Shown: positions 16,457 to 24,042 of the stretch, piece by piece
How positions within the stretch are numbered: position 1 is the first letter of the stretch
Layout: every line of letters begins with the position of its first letter
From: Chryseobacterium culicis
GTDB lineage: Bacteria > Bacteroidota > Bacteroidia > Flavobacteriales > Weeksellaceae
Reading direction: 5' to 3'
Length of the DNA: 64,000 nt
Assembly (NCBI RefSeq): GCF_002979755.1
Contig: NZ_PCPP01000006.1
Span: 50,958 to 114,957, forward strand
The notes under the pieces: model-generated
What the model was told of the DNA's origin: nothing
The model's database searches: none
What the model saw: the letters and a program-made list of their open reading frames with translations, nothing else
Position numbers and translations under genes: made by a program

Positions 16457-16500
16457 AATTGTTAGACAAATCTAACAATTATTTTTCAAATACAAAACTT
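16457..16500 (-). promoter_or_regulatory. Promoter and palindromic operator of the TonB receptor/thioredoxin operon
   Basis: Perfect 10-bp arms AATTGTTAGA (16457-16466) and TCTAACAATT (16471-16480) around CAAA. On the minus strand the -7 box TAGATTTG falls inside the palindrome, with TTG 18 nt upstream. A repressor bound here would cover the -7 box. The TTAGA/TCTAA half-sites resemble those of DtxR/MntR-type metalloregulators (inference). Confidence 0.55.
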
Positions 16501-16541
16501 AATCCCAAAAATATAGGTTAAGCCAATTCGTGAAAAATGAT

Positions 16542-16549
16542 TAAATTTG
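16542..16549 (+). promoter_or_regulatory. Predicted -7 box of hmgA (TAAATTTG)
   Basis: Perfect TAnnTTTG match 22 nt before the hmgA start codon. Confidence 0.5.
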
Positions 16550-16571
16550 AGAAACTACATATGAAAGTAAA

Positions 16572-17723
16572 ATGAGATATCATCAATTGGGAAATATCCC
16601 ACAAAAAAGGCATACGATCTTTAAGTCTCCGGAAGATAAATTTTACTATGAGCAGCTTTTCGGTACAGAAGGCTTCCATGGTATTTCTTCGCTGTTATAT
16701 CATATCCACCGCCCTACTCAGATTAAATCTATCGGTGAACCGAAAGATGTTACTCCCAAAATAGCAGTGGAAAAGAATGTTGCTCCGAGAATGTTTAAGG
16801 GAATGAATGTCACTCCTGAAGATGATTTCATGGACAGCCGAAAGATCCTTTTGATGAACAACGACCTGAAAATGGGATTGGCAAAGCCAAGAAAATCGAT
16901 GGATTATTTCTACAAAAATGCAGAATGTGATGAACTTTTGTATGTTCATAACGGAACCGGAATTTTAAAAACATTTGTAGGTGATCTTGAATTCGTAACC
17001 GGAGATTATCTTATTATTCCGAGAGGAACCATCTATCAGGTAGAGCTGAAATCTGATGATACTGTTTTCTTTGTATTAGAAAGTCACTCTCCTATTTACA
17101 CTCCGAAAAGATACAGAAATGAATTCGGGCAGCTTCTGGAACACTCTCCATTCTGCGAGAGAGATATGATTGCTCCTACTTATAAAGAACCCATTGATGA
17201 AAAAGGAGAATTCCTGATTAAAGTAAAAAAAGAAAACCAGATTACAGATTTTATCTACGCAACACACCCGTTTGATGTAGTTGGCTGGGACGGCTATTTT
17301 TATCCTTATAAATTTAATATTAAAAACTTTGAACCGATTACCGGAAGAATTCACCAACCGCCACCGGTTCACCAGAATTTTGAAGGACATAATTTCGTAG
17401 TATGCTCATTCTGCGCAAGAATGTATGACTATCATCCACTGGCAATTCCTGCTCCTTACAATCACTCCAATATAGATTCTGATGAGGTATTGTTCTATAC
17501 AGAAGGAGATTTCATGAGCCGTAACCATATTGATCTGATGGATTTCACCCTTCACCCGGGAGGAATTGTACACGGTCCTCACCCTGGTGCTATGGAAAGA
17601 AGTATCGGTAAAAAATTCACGGAAGAATATGCGGTAATGGTTGACCCTTTCCGTCCTTTAAAAATTACAGAAGAAGCTTTAAAAGTAGAAGATCCTTCTT
17701 ATAAAACTTCATGGTTGGAATAA
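16572..17723 (+). CDS. hmgA: Homogentisate 1,2-dioxygenase
   Basis: Fe(II) enzyme that opens the homogentisate ring to maleylacetoacetate in tyrosine breakdown. 383 residues, the short bacterial form. The cupin-like N-terminal domain has ECDELLYVHNGTG and LIIPRGTIYQVEL. The iron-site region lies in the C-terminal half (LHPGGIVHGPHPGA with the preceding LFYTEGDFMSRNH). HQPPPVHQNFEG and VVCSFCARMYDYHPLAIPAPYNHSN are strongly conserved in the family. The other pathway genes hppD and fahA are at 22326-25290. Its likely terminator is at 18021, beyond element E5. Confidence 0.94.
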   Translation: MRYHQLGNIPQKRHTIFKSPEDKFYYEQLFGTEGFHGISSLLYHIHRPTQIKSIGEPKDVTPKIAVEKNVAPRMFKGMNVTPEDDFMDSRKILLMNNDLKMGLAKPRKSMDYFYKNAECDELLYVHNGTGILKTFVGDLEFVTGDYLIIPRGTIYQVELKSDDTVFFVLESHSPIYTPKRYRNEFGQLLEHSPFCERDMIAPTYKEPIDEKGEFLIKVKKENQITDFIYATHPFDVVGWDGYFYPYKFNIKNFEPITGRIHQPPPVHQNFEGHNFVVCSFCARMYDYHPLAIPAPYNHSNIDSDEVLFYTEGDFMSRNHIDLMDFTLHPGGIVHGPHPGAMERSIGKKFTEEYAVMVDPFRPLKITEEALKVEDPSYKTSWLE

Positions 17724-17760
17724 AACAATAAAATTAAAACAACTTTAAATTTTGATATCA

Positions 17761-17942
17761 ACCACAAAAGTCACAAAAGATCTAAACACTAAAGGTTATA
17801 AGTGAATCTTTAGTGATTATAAAGAACACTAAAGTTTTGAAAATCGAAGATTTTCTTCTGATGTGTACTTTATGCAGCATTTTTATTAACTCTCTCAGTG
17901 GGCTAAAGTACTCAAAAATAAACTTTTGTGACTTTTGTGGTT
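17761..17942. repeat. Intergenic element E5 (ACCACAAAAG-type ends)
   Basis: Inverted ends ACCACAAAAGTCACAAAAG (17761-17779) and CTTTTGTGACTTTTGTGGT (17923-17941), a perfect 19-bp complement. Inner hairpin GAAAATC-GAA-GATTTTC at 17839-17855. It sits between the hmgA stop and its terminator. Confidence 0.92.
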
Positions 17943-18020
17943 AAAAATTCTAATAGATTTATTCAACAGTAAAAAAGTCTATCAGGTTCATATCAAAAAG
18001 TATTACTGAATACATACAAA

Positions 18021-18057
18021 AGACGCTTTAAATCCTTTATTTAAAGCGTCTTTTTTC
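18021..18057 (+). terminator. Intrinsic terminator, probably of hmgA
   Basis: Arms AGACGCTTTAAA (18021-18032) and TTTAAAGCGTCT (18040-18051) followed by T-rich sequence. It lies about 300 nt past the hmgA stop because element E5 intervenes. Confidence 0.8.
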
Positions 18058-18058
18058 G

Positions 18059-18093
18059 TAAATTTGTAAGGTATGGTTAACATATTTAACCAT
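18059..18093 (+). promoter_or_regulatory. Promoter with operator-like palindrome before the CoA transferase gene
   Basis: -7 box TAAATTTG (18059-18066). Immediately downstream is a perfect inverted repeat ATGGTTAA / TTAACCAT with a 5-nt spacer (18073-18093), placed at the expected transcription start, as for a repressor site. Confidence 0.5.
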
Positions 18094-18150
18094 CATTATT
18101 TTTCATAACGCATCCTAAGTAATGGTGGTTTAAAACAAAATCAATATTAC

Positions 18151-19662
18151 ATGTTAGAAAGAATCAGATTAGAAAGTTTACGCGAAAAAGTTACTACAGC
18201 GGAAAATGCTGTAAAAATCATTAAAGACGGTATGACTATCGGGTCCAGCGGCTTTACAAAAGCAGGTGACAGCAAGGCCATTTTGCCCGCACTCGCAGAA
18301 AGAGGAAAAACAGAAGACCTTAAAGTTACTTTGATGACCGGAGCCTCACTGGGTCACGGTACCGATGGAAAACTGGCAGAAGCTAATGTTCTGAAGAAAA
18401 GAATGCCGTTTCAGGTAGATCCCATCTTAAGAAACAAAATCAACAGCGGTGAGATTCTCTTCATCGATCAGCATTTGAGCGAAAGCGCCGAGCTTCTTCA
18501 CACCAAAAATCTTCAGAGCATTGATGTCGCCATTATTGAAGCAGCCTATATTGAAAGAGACGGAAGCATTGTTCCTACCACTTCTGTGGGTAATTCAGTA
18601 ACCTTCGCTGCTTTGGCTAAAAAAGTAATCATTGAAATCAATACAGAGGTTCCTGAAGAAGTATATGGCATCCATGATATCTACCAGGCAGAAGATTATC
18701 CGTACAGAAATGTTATTCCTATTGTTGCCCCATGGAACAAAATCGGGAGAAAAAGTATTCCTGTTGACCCTGAAAAAATTGAAGCCATTGTATTTACCAA
18801 TCGTAAAGACAGCCCGGCAGATATCGCAGAACCGGACGAAAAAACAACAGCCATCGCCAAACACCTTCTTGCCTTCTTTGAGAATGAAGTTCTTTTAGGA
18901 CGTCTTACAGACCGATTGCTTCCTCTTCAGGCAGGGATTGGTAAAGTAGCCAATGCTGTTCTGACAGGATTCAAAGACAGTAATTTTTATGATCTGACAA
19001 TGTTTTCCGAAGTACTTCAGGACAGTACATTTGATCTGATCGATTCCGGTAAACTGAGTTTCGCCTCCGCATCATCCATTACCGTATCTCAGGAATGCTA
19101 TGAAAGAGTCCTGGGAAATCTTTCAAAATATAAAGACAAATTTGTTCTAAGACCTCAGAATATTTCCAATACTCCGGGACTGATCCGAAGATTGGGAGTA
19201 ATAGCCATCAATACTGCTATTGAATTCGATATTTATGGAAATGTAAACTCTACCCATATCGGAGGTACAAAAATCATGAATGGAATCGGAGGTTCCGGAG
19301 ACTTCGCAAGGAATGCTTATTTAAGTATTTTTGTGACTCAGGCTGCTTCAAAAGGCAATAATATTTCTCACGTTCTCCCAATGGTATCTCATACCGATCA
19401 TACAGAACATGATGTGGATATTCTGGTAACAGATGTGGGATTGGCAGACTTAAGAGGTTTAGCACCGAGAGAAAGAGCACAAAAGATTATCGACAATTGT
19501 GTTCATCCGGACTATAAAGAAGAATTACAATCTTATTTCGACAGAGCCTGTGAAAAAGGAGGTCATACTCCTCATTTGCTGCAGGAAGCTTTCAGCTGGC
19601 ATCTTCGATTTGCAGAAACAGGAAGTATGAAGCAGAAAACAGCTGTTGAAACTGCCCTTTAA
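18151..19662 (+). CDS. Acetyl-CoA hydrolase/transferase family protein, succinate CoA-transferase-like
   Basis: 503-residue class I CoA-transferase that would exchange CoA between succinyl-CoA or acetyl-CoA and acids such as acetate. The N-terminal half has SSGFTKAGDSKAILPAL and LMTGASLGHGTDG. The C-terminal half holds the likely catalytic glutamate in LTMFSEVLQDS, then SASSITVS and the GGTKIMNGIGGSGDFARNA loop, which is typical of the succinate/acetate group. HVLPMVSHTDHTEHDVDILVTD and GLAPRERAQ follow. It may feed fumarate and acetoacetate products of tyrosine breakdown into acyl-CoA pools, but that link is only positional. Confidence 0.88.
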   Translation: MLERIRLESLREKVTTAENAVKIIKDGMTIGSSGFTKAGDSKAILPALAERGKTEDLKVTLMTGASLGHGTDGKLAEANVLKKRMPFQVDPILRNKINSGEILFIDQHLSESAELLHTKNLQSIDVAIIEAAYIERDGSIVPTTSVGNSVTFAALAKKVIIEINTEVPEEVYGIHDIYQAEDYPYRNVIPIVAPWNKIGRKSIPVDPEKIEAIVFTNRKDSPADIAEPDEKTTAIAKHLLAFFENEVLLGRLTDRLLPLQAGIGKVANAVLTGFKDSNFYDLTMFSEVLQDSTFDLIDSGKLSFASASSITVSQECYERVLGNLSKYKDKFVLRPQNISNTPGLIRRLGVIAINTAIEFDIYGNVNSTHIGGTKIMNGIGGSGDFARNAYLSIFVTQAASKGNNISHVLPMVSHTDHTEHDVDILVTDVGLADLRGLAPRERAQKIIDNCVHPDYKEELQSYFDRACEKGGHTPHLLQEAFSWHLRFAETGSMKQKTAVETAL

Positions 19663-19689
19663 GATTTTCAGCAAAATAATAAACAGAAT

Positions 19690-19730
19690 AAAAGGACTGA
19701 ATGCCAATGCATTTGGTCCTTTATCTTTTA
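19690..19730 (+). terminator. Probable intrinsic terminator of the CoA-transferase gene
   Basis: AAAGGAC arm (19691-19697) pairs with GTCCTTT (19716-19722), with an inner GAATG/CATTT continuation and a T-rich tail. Confidence 0.6.
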
Positions 19731-19882
19731 TACTGAATCTGGTTCATTTTGTATGACAAAAGTCTGTATAATATCCTAAAAATATTTATCTGAATATAAA
19801 ATTATAAGATTATCTTTGAAAGAATAGAAGTATTTTTTGAGGCAGAAAAATACTCTTAACACCCTTTTAAAAAAGATAAAAT

Positions 19883-21157
19883 ATGAATAATTACATCAGT
19901 GCAGAAGAAGCAATATATACGATAAAAAGCGGAAACCGTGTATTTTTCCACGGCAGTGCTTGTACTCCCAATTATCTGATTGATGAACTGGCAAGACAGG
20001 CTGGACGATTACAAAATGTGGAAATGGTTTCTATTACCCAGCAGGGAAATGTGGAAATTGCAAAACCTGAGTACAAAGACAGCTTTTTCATCAATTCTTT
20101 ATTTGTTTCCACTCCTGTACGTGATGCTGTAAATTCTGACAGAGGAGACTTTTTACCGGTATTTCTAAGTGAAATTCCTATTTTATTCAGAAAAAATATT
20201 TTACCTCTGGATGTAGCCATCGTCACAGTTTCTCCACCGGATAAACATGGTTTTTGTACACTGGGAACTTCTGTGGATATTGCAAGAGCAGCCGTGGATA
20301 CAGCCAAGATTATTGTTGCCATAGTCAATCCAAGAATGCCCAGAACCCATGGAGATGGAATGCTCCATATCAGCAGAATCCACAAACTCGTTTGGCATGA
20401 AGAAGAACTTCCAACTGTAGACTATGGCTCAAAAGTAGGTCCTGAAGAAATGCTGGTAGGAAAAAATGTAGCTGAGCTGATTGAAGACAGATCTACCCTT
20501 CAGATGGGTATTGGTACAATTCCAGATGCTGTTTTGAAATGCCTTACCAACCATAAAGACCTGGGAATCCACACAGAAATGCTGAGTGATGGTGTTATTG
20601 ACCTTATTCAGGATGATGTAATCAACAATAAATACAAAGGCTACAACGATAACAAAACCATAACAAGTTTCTGTTTCGGAACCCGAAAACTCTATGATTA
20701 TGTGGATGACAATACCGTATTTGCGTTCAGAGATGTAAGTGAAGTCAATTTCCCAATCAATATCATGAGAAACAAAAAAATGGTAGCCATCAATTCTGCC
20801 ATTGAAATAGACCTTACGGGACAGGTATGTGCAGATTCTATCGGAACCATGCAATACAGCGGAATCGGAGGACAAATGGACTTTATGCGTGGAGCCGCTC
20901 TAAGTGACGATGGAAAACCTATCATAGCCATTACCGCAAGAACGAAAAAAGGAATTTCCAGAATCGTTCCTTTTCTTAAACAGGGAGCTGGTGTAGTAAC
21001 AACCAGAGGTCATATCCACTATGTCGTTACTGAATACGGAACAGCTTACCTGTATGGAAAAAATCTCCGCCAGAGAGCACAGGAACTCATCAGTATAGCC
21101 CATCCGGATGACAGAGAAATGCTGGAGAGGGCTGCTTTTGAAAGATTTAAACACTGA
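19883..21157 (+). CDS. Acetyl-CoA hydrolase/transferase family protein, 4-hydroxybutyrate CoA-transferase-like
   Basis: 424 residues, the length of the 4-hydroxybutyrate or butyryl CoA-transferase branch rather than the succinate branch upstream. Motifs: RVFFHGSACTPNYLIDEL at the N-terminus, LDVAIVTVSPPDKHGFCTLGTSVD, then the catalytic glutamate region DLGIHTEMLSDG. The C-terminal CoA loop is YSGIGGQMDFMRGA, followed by GAGVVTTRGHIHYVVTEYGTAYLYG. A -7 box TATCTTTG lies at 19811-19818. It is the second CoA-transferase in tandem, separated by 220 bp with its own promoter. The acid substrate is not predictable. Confidence 0.87.
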   Translation: MNNYISAEEAIYTIKSGNRVFFHGSACTPNYLIDELARQAGRLQNVEMVSITQQGNVEIAKPEYKDSFFINSLFVSTPVRDAVNSDRGDFLPVFLSEIPILFRKNILPLDVAIVTVSPPDKHGFCTLGTSVDIARAAVDTAKIIVAIVNPRMPRTHGDGMLHISRIHKLVWHEEELPTVDYGSKVGPEEMLVGKNVAELIEDRSTLQMGIGTIPDAVLKCLTNHKDLGIHTEMLSDGVIDLIQDDVINNKYKGYNDNKTITSFCFGTRKLYDYVDDNTVFAFRDVSEVNFPINIMRNKKMVAINSAIEIDLTGQVCADSIGTMQYSGIGGQMDFMRGAALSDDGKPIIAITARTKKGISRIVPFLKQGAGVVTTRGHIHYVVTEYGTAYLYGKNLRQRAQELISIAHPDDREMLERAAFERFKH

Positions 21158-21262
21158 CAATCAATCATAAAAGATCTCAAAAAGGTTTTTTAACCAAGGA
21201 CTTAAAAATAAATTTTGAATTCATCATCATAGAATGATCAAAAAACATTAATAATTTGGCAG

Positions 21263-21270
21263 TATATTTG
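21263..21270 (+). promoter_or_regulatory. Predicted -7 box (TATATTTG) that fixes the TTG start at 21297
   Basis: Perfect TAnnTTTG match. Transcription would begin near 21275, leaving a leader of about 22 nt with AAGGAAA just before the TTG start codon. Confidence 0.5.
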
Positions 21271-21296
21271 ATAAAACTCTTTCAAAAACAAGGAAA

Positions 21297-22088
21297 TTGA
21301 AAACTATATATAATTCGATACGAGAAGAAGTTGTAAAGCATTCCAAAGTAAGGAATTCTGTTTTGGGGAATGTGAATGAATGGAAGAGAAGCCATTATAT
21401 TATTCTTTCTGAAATTATTAAGGATGAGCTTTCTGAAGCAGAGGAACTGAAAGGAGGAAAGAAATTTGAAATTGGAAATACGATTTCCCATGTTACGCTT
21501 CAGCGTTTTTTTGAAAATGATTACCAGGATAAAACCCATAGTGATCTTAGGTTTCTGAAAACACTGGATAAAATATGTATTTTCTTAGGACACAAAGACC
21601 TTAACGATTATATTCTTACGATAAGATACAAGAAACAGGGCAAGGAGGAAACTGATGACCAATCCTACCTTACCCAGATGGTGTACGACTACTGTGCAGC
21701 AGCTTTTGAGTTTTATAAACTGTTTCCCACCCATAATACGGAACTCTTAAAAGGTCTGGTATTTGATGATTCTCCTTTTTTGGAAAGGGCTTCACAATTC
21801 AGTAAAGAGCTGTGTGATAAAGATTTTCATCTAGTTACCAAAAACAACAGATCCAACTACGAAGTTTTTGATATACATGTTGTTACCGATGAGCCCGATA
21901 AGAAAATATTAGAATCCCAGGAATTCTGGAATCTTCTCTTCAAAGTGGGAGAAACAGGAGAGGAACATTTTGTGAATCAGCTGAGTACCCAAATCTATTT
22001 TATCCGAAAAGTAAATAACATCTGGAAAATATGGGATAATTATAATCCCGATGCAGGAATGCTCAACAGAAAAATTGAGACCATCTAA
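21297..22088 (+). CDS. Unrecognised two-part protein, possible DNA-binding N-terminus and NTF2-like C-terminus
   Basis: I do not recognise this 263-residue protein as a named family. It appears to start at TTG (21297), because no in-frame ATG occurs near the promoter and an AAGGAAA ribosome site precedes it. Residues 1-110 are charged and helical (HSKVRNSVLGNVNEWKRSHYIILSEIIKDEL; VTLQRFFENDYQDKTHSDLRFLKTLDKICIFLGHKDLNDYI) and look like a small DNA-binding or adaptor module. Residues 130-263 contain DYCAAAFEFYKLFPTHNTELLKGLVFDDS and IYFIRKVNNIWKIWDNYNPDAG, like a SnoaL/NTF2 cone. No signal peptide. A strong hairpin ends the gene. A regulator of the adjacent catabolic genes is possible. Confidence 0.7.
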   Translation: MKTIYNSIREEVVKHSKVRNSVLGNVNEWKRSHYIILSEIIKDELSEAEELKGGKKFEIGNTISHVTLQRFFENDYQDKTHSDLRFLKTLDKICIFLGHKDLNDYILTIRYKKQGKEETDDQSYLTQMVYDYCAAAFEFYKLFPTHNTELLKGLVFDDSPFLERASQFSKELCDKDFHLVTKNNRSNYEVFDIHVVTDEPDKKILESQEFWNLLFKVGETGEEHFVNQLSTQIYFIRKVNNIWKIWDNYNPDAGMLNRKIETI

Positions 22089-22093
22089 AATAA

Positions 22094-22122
22094 GAAAGCC
22101 GTAGAGAGTATCTACGGCTTTC
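22094..22122 (+). terminator. Hairpin after the 21297-22088 gene
   Basis: Perfect 12-bp arms GAAAGCCGTAGA and TCTACGGCTTTC with a 5-nt loop. The T-run is weak, with a longer T stretch only 15 nt later. Confidence 0.6.
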
Positions 22123-22184
22123 ATGTTTCGAAATATTTTTTTTCATTTGTCTTTTGTATAACAAATGTAGTCAGCCTATTTCAA

Positions 22185-22237
22185 ACTTAAGAAACTTAAA
22201 TATACTTAAGTAAACTCTTCTTTAACGTTATGTTAAA
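22185..22237. promoter_or_regulatory. Operator-like motif cluster upstream of hppD
   Basis: ACTTAAG occurs at 22185 and 22204 and ACTTAAA at 22194, spaced 9-10 bp so that all face one side of the helix. An inverted repeat TTTAAC / GTTAAA with a 5-nt spacer follows at 22221-22237. hppD starts at 22326. Confidence 0.35.
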
Positions 22238-22325
22238 TATATTCAATGAATCCGTGGTAATATTTTCGCGATATCTAAGAATTTTGTAATTTGCATACCA
22301 ATAAAATAAAAGTAAAAGAGAAAAT

Positions 22326-23456
22326 ATGTCAACACTTACATTTGCCGAGAAAATAGCTCAAGCAGAAAATTTCTTACCGATTAACGGTACAGATTATATT
22401 GAGTTTTATGTAGGAAATGCAAAACAGGCTGCCCATTATTACAAAACCGCTTTCGGTTTTCAGTCTGTAGCTTATGCCGGTCCTGAAACAGGAGTAAGAG
22501 ACCGCGCATCTTATGTACTTCAACAGGGGAAAATCAGATTGGTATTAACTACCGGACTAAAGTCTGACTCTCTTATCAGCGAGCACGTAAAAAAACATGG
22601 TGACGGAGTAAAAATTTTGGCACTTTGGGTAGATGACGCTTATGCAGCTTTCGAAGAAACAACTAAAAGAGGTGGAAAACCTTATTTAGAGCCTGTAACG
22701 TTAACTGATGAGCATGGTGAGGTAAGAATGTCCGGTATCTACACGTATGGAGAAACCGTTCACATGTTTGTGGAAAGAAAAAATTACAACGGAGCTTTCA
22801 TGCCTGGATATGAAAAGTGGGAAAGTGATTATAAGCCTGAAGAAGCAGGTTTATTATATGTAGACCACTGTGTAGGAAATGTTGACTGGAACAGAATGAT
22901 CCCAACTGTAGAATGGTACGAAAAAGTAATGGGGTTTGTAAACATCCTTTCTTTTGATGACAAGCAGATCAACACAGAATATTCTGCATTGATGTCTAAA
23001 GTAATGTCAAACGGAAACGGATATGCAAAATTCCCGATTAACGAACCTGCAGAAGGTAAAAAGAAATCTCAGGTAGAAGAATACCTTGATTTCTATGAAG
23101 GTGAAGGGGTACAGCACATTGCTGTAGCAACGAAAGATATTATCCACACCGTAACGGAATTGAAAAAACGTGGTGTTGAATTCCTTTCTGCTCCACCAGA
23201 GGCTTATTACGACATGGTTCCTGAAAGAGTAGGTCATATTGATGAAGATCTTAAAAAACTTCAGGATTTAGGTATACTTATTGATCATGATGAAGAAGGA
23301 TACTTGTTACAGATTTTTACAAAACCTGTAGAAGACCGTCCTACTCTATTCTTCGAAATTATTGAAAGACACGGTGCACAGAGTTTTGGTGCCGGAAACT
23401 TCAAAGCTTTGTTCGAAGCATTAGAGAGAGAACAGGAAAGAAGAGGTAATCTTTAA
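22326..23456 (+). CDS. hppD: 4-hydroxyphenylpyruvate dioxygenase
   Basis: Fe(II) dioxygenase turning 4-hydroxyphenylpyruvate into homogentisate, the substrate of hmgA. 376 residues, normal length. Two vicinal-oxygen-chelate domains: the N-terminal one begins DYIEFYVGNAKQAAHYYKTAFGF, the C-terminal one VDHCVGNVDWNRMIPTVEWYEKVMGF. Iron ligands are expected as His in YVDHCV, His in GVQHIAVAT and Glu in LFFEIIERHGAQSFGAGNFKALFEALEREQ, all present. The C-terminal GAGNFKALFEA helix is characteristic. A terminator follows at 23475. fahA lies one small gene downstream. Confidence 0.95.
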   Translation: MSTLTFAEKIAQAENFLPINGTDYIEFYVGNAKQAAHYYKTAFGFQSVAYAGPETGVRDRASYVLQQGKIRLVLTTGLKSDSLISEHVKKHGDGVKILALWVDDAYAAFEETTKRGGKPYLEPVTLTDEHGEVRMSGIYTYGETVHMFVERKNYNGAFMPGYEKWESDYKPEEAGLLYVDHCVGNVDWNRMIPTVEWYEKVMGFVNILSFDDKQINTEYSALMSKVMSNGNGYAKFPINEPAEGKKKSQVEEYLDFYEGEGVQHIAVATKDIIHTVTELKKRGVEFLSAPPEAYYDMVPERVGHIDEDLKKLQDLGILIDHDEEGYLLQIFTKPVEDRPTLFFEIIERHGAQSFGAGNFKALFEALEREQERRGNL

Positions 23457-23474
23457 TTTTACATTAAAAAATAT

Positions 23475-23514
23475 AAGTTTTGTCAGGATACAGTATTCTG
23501 GCAAAACTTTTTTA
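23475..23514 (+). terminator. Intrinsic terminator of hppD
   Basis: Arms AAGTTTTG..CAG (23475-23486) and CTG..CAAAACTT (23498-23509), then T-run. It separates hppD from the following secreted protein gene and overlaps a false N-terminal extension of that gene. Confidence 0.75.
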
Positions 23515-23527
23515 TAAAACACACTAT

Positions 23528-23989
23528 ATGAGAAAACTTTTAATAGGAACTTTCCTTCTGGGAACACTGGGACTTCAAGCTCAGTATGGAACCCTGAATG
23601 AAATCCTTAATCGACTTGAGCAAAGAAAAGGCATCAATCAGCATCTTGAAAATGTAAATATTGACAACAAAAAGTTTGTTTTCATTAAAGATGAAGCCGA
23701 TCATACAGAACGGGACTTTATTATAATCAAAGGAAATAATGCCACTTATGTAGAAGTTTTCGATGATAAAGCAACTGGAGAAACCAGCTCTAATGTTTTC
23801 AGCGGTGATATTATCAGAAAAAAAAATATTATTTCTTTACGGGCAGATATGCTTGAAAATAAAAAAATCCCAATGCCTGTCACCAAAACCTTATTGCTGA
23901 CACAACAGGATAATATTCTGTACCTCATCGATGTCAATACCAGAGACAGATGGATTGATGAAGCATCTTACTCAAAAAAGACAAAATAA
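23528..23989 (+). CDS. Secreted protein of unknown function
   Basis: From the ATG at 23528 the product has 153 residues with a signal peptide (MRKLLIGTFLLGTLGLQAQ). A longer frame from 23480 is rejected because it runs through the hppD terminator. The mature part reads YGTLNEILNRLEQRKGINQHLENVNIDNKKFVFIKDEADHTERDFIIIKGNNATYVEVFDD and is mainly charged beta-type sequence without cysteines. I do not recognise the family. It sits between hppD and fahA, 53 bp before the latter, so it may be carried in the tyrosine pathway transcript. Confidence 0.75.
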   Translation: MRKLLIGTFLLGTLGLQAQYGTLNEILNRLEQRKGINQHLENVNIDNKKFVFIKDEADHTERDFIIIKGNNATYVEVFDDKATGETSSNVFSGDIIRKKNIISLRADMLENKKIPMPVTKTLLLTQQDNILYLIDVNTRDRWIDEASYSKKTK

Positions 23990-24042
23990 ATGTTCCGGGG
24001 AATTCCTCTGGAGGATCATTAATCTAACTAAAATCTAAACTT

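Noticed and set aside
16449-16478. Longer N-terminus for the first TonB receptor
   Set aside because: It lies within the palindromic operator and would put ten non-signal residues before a good signal peptide.
23480-23527. Longer N-terminus for the secreted protein after hppD
   Set aside because: It reads through the hppD terminator and precedes a clear signal peptide start.
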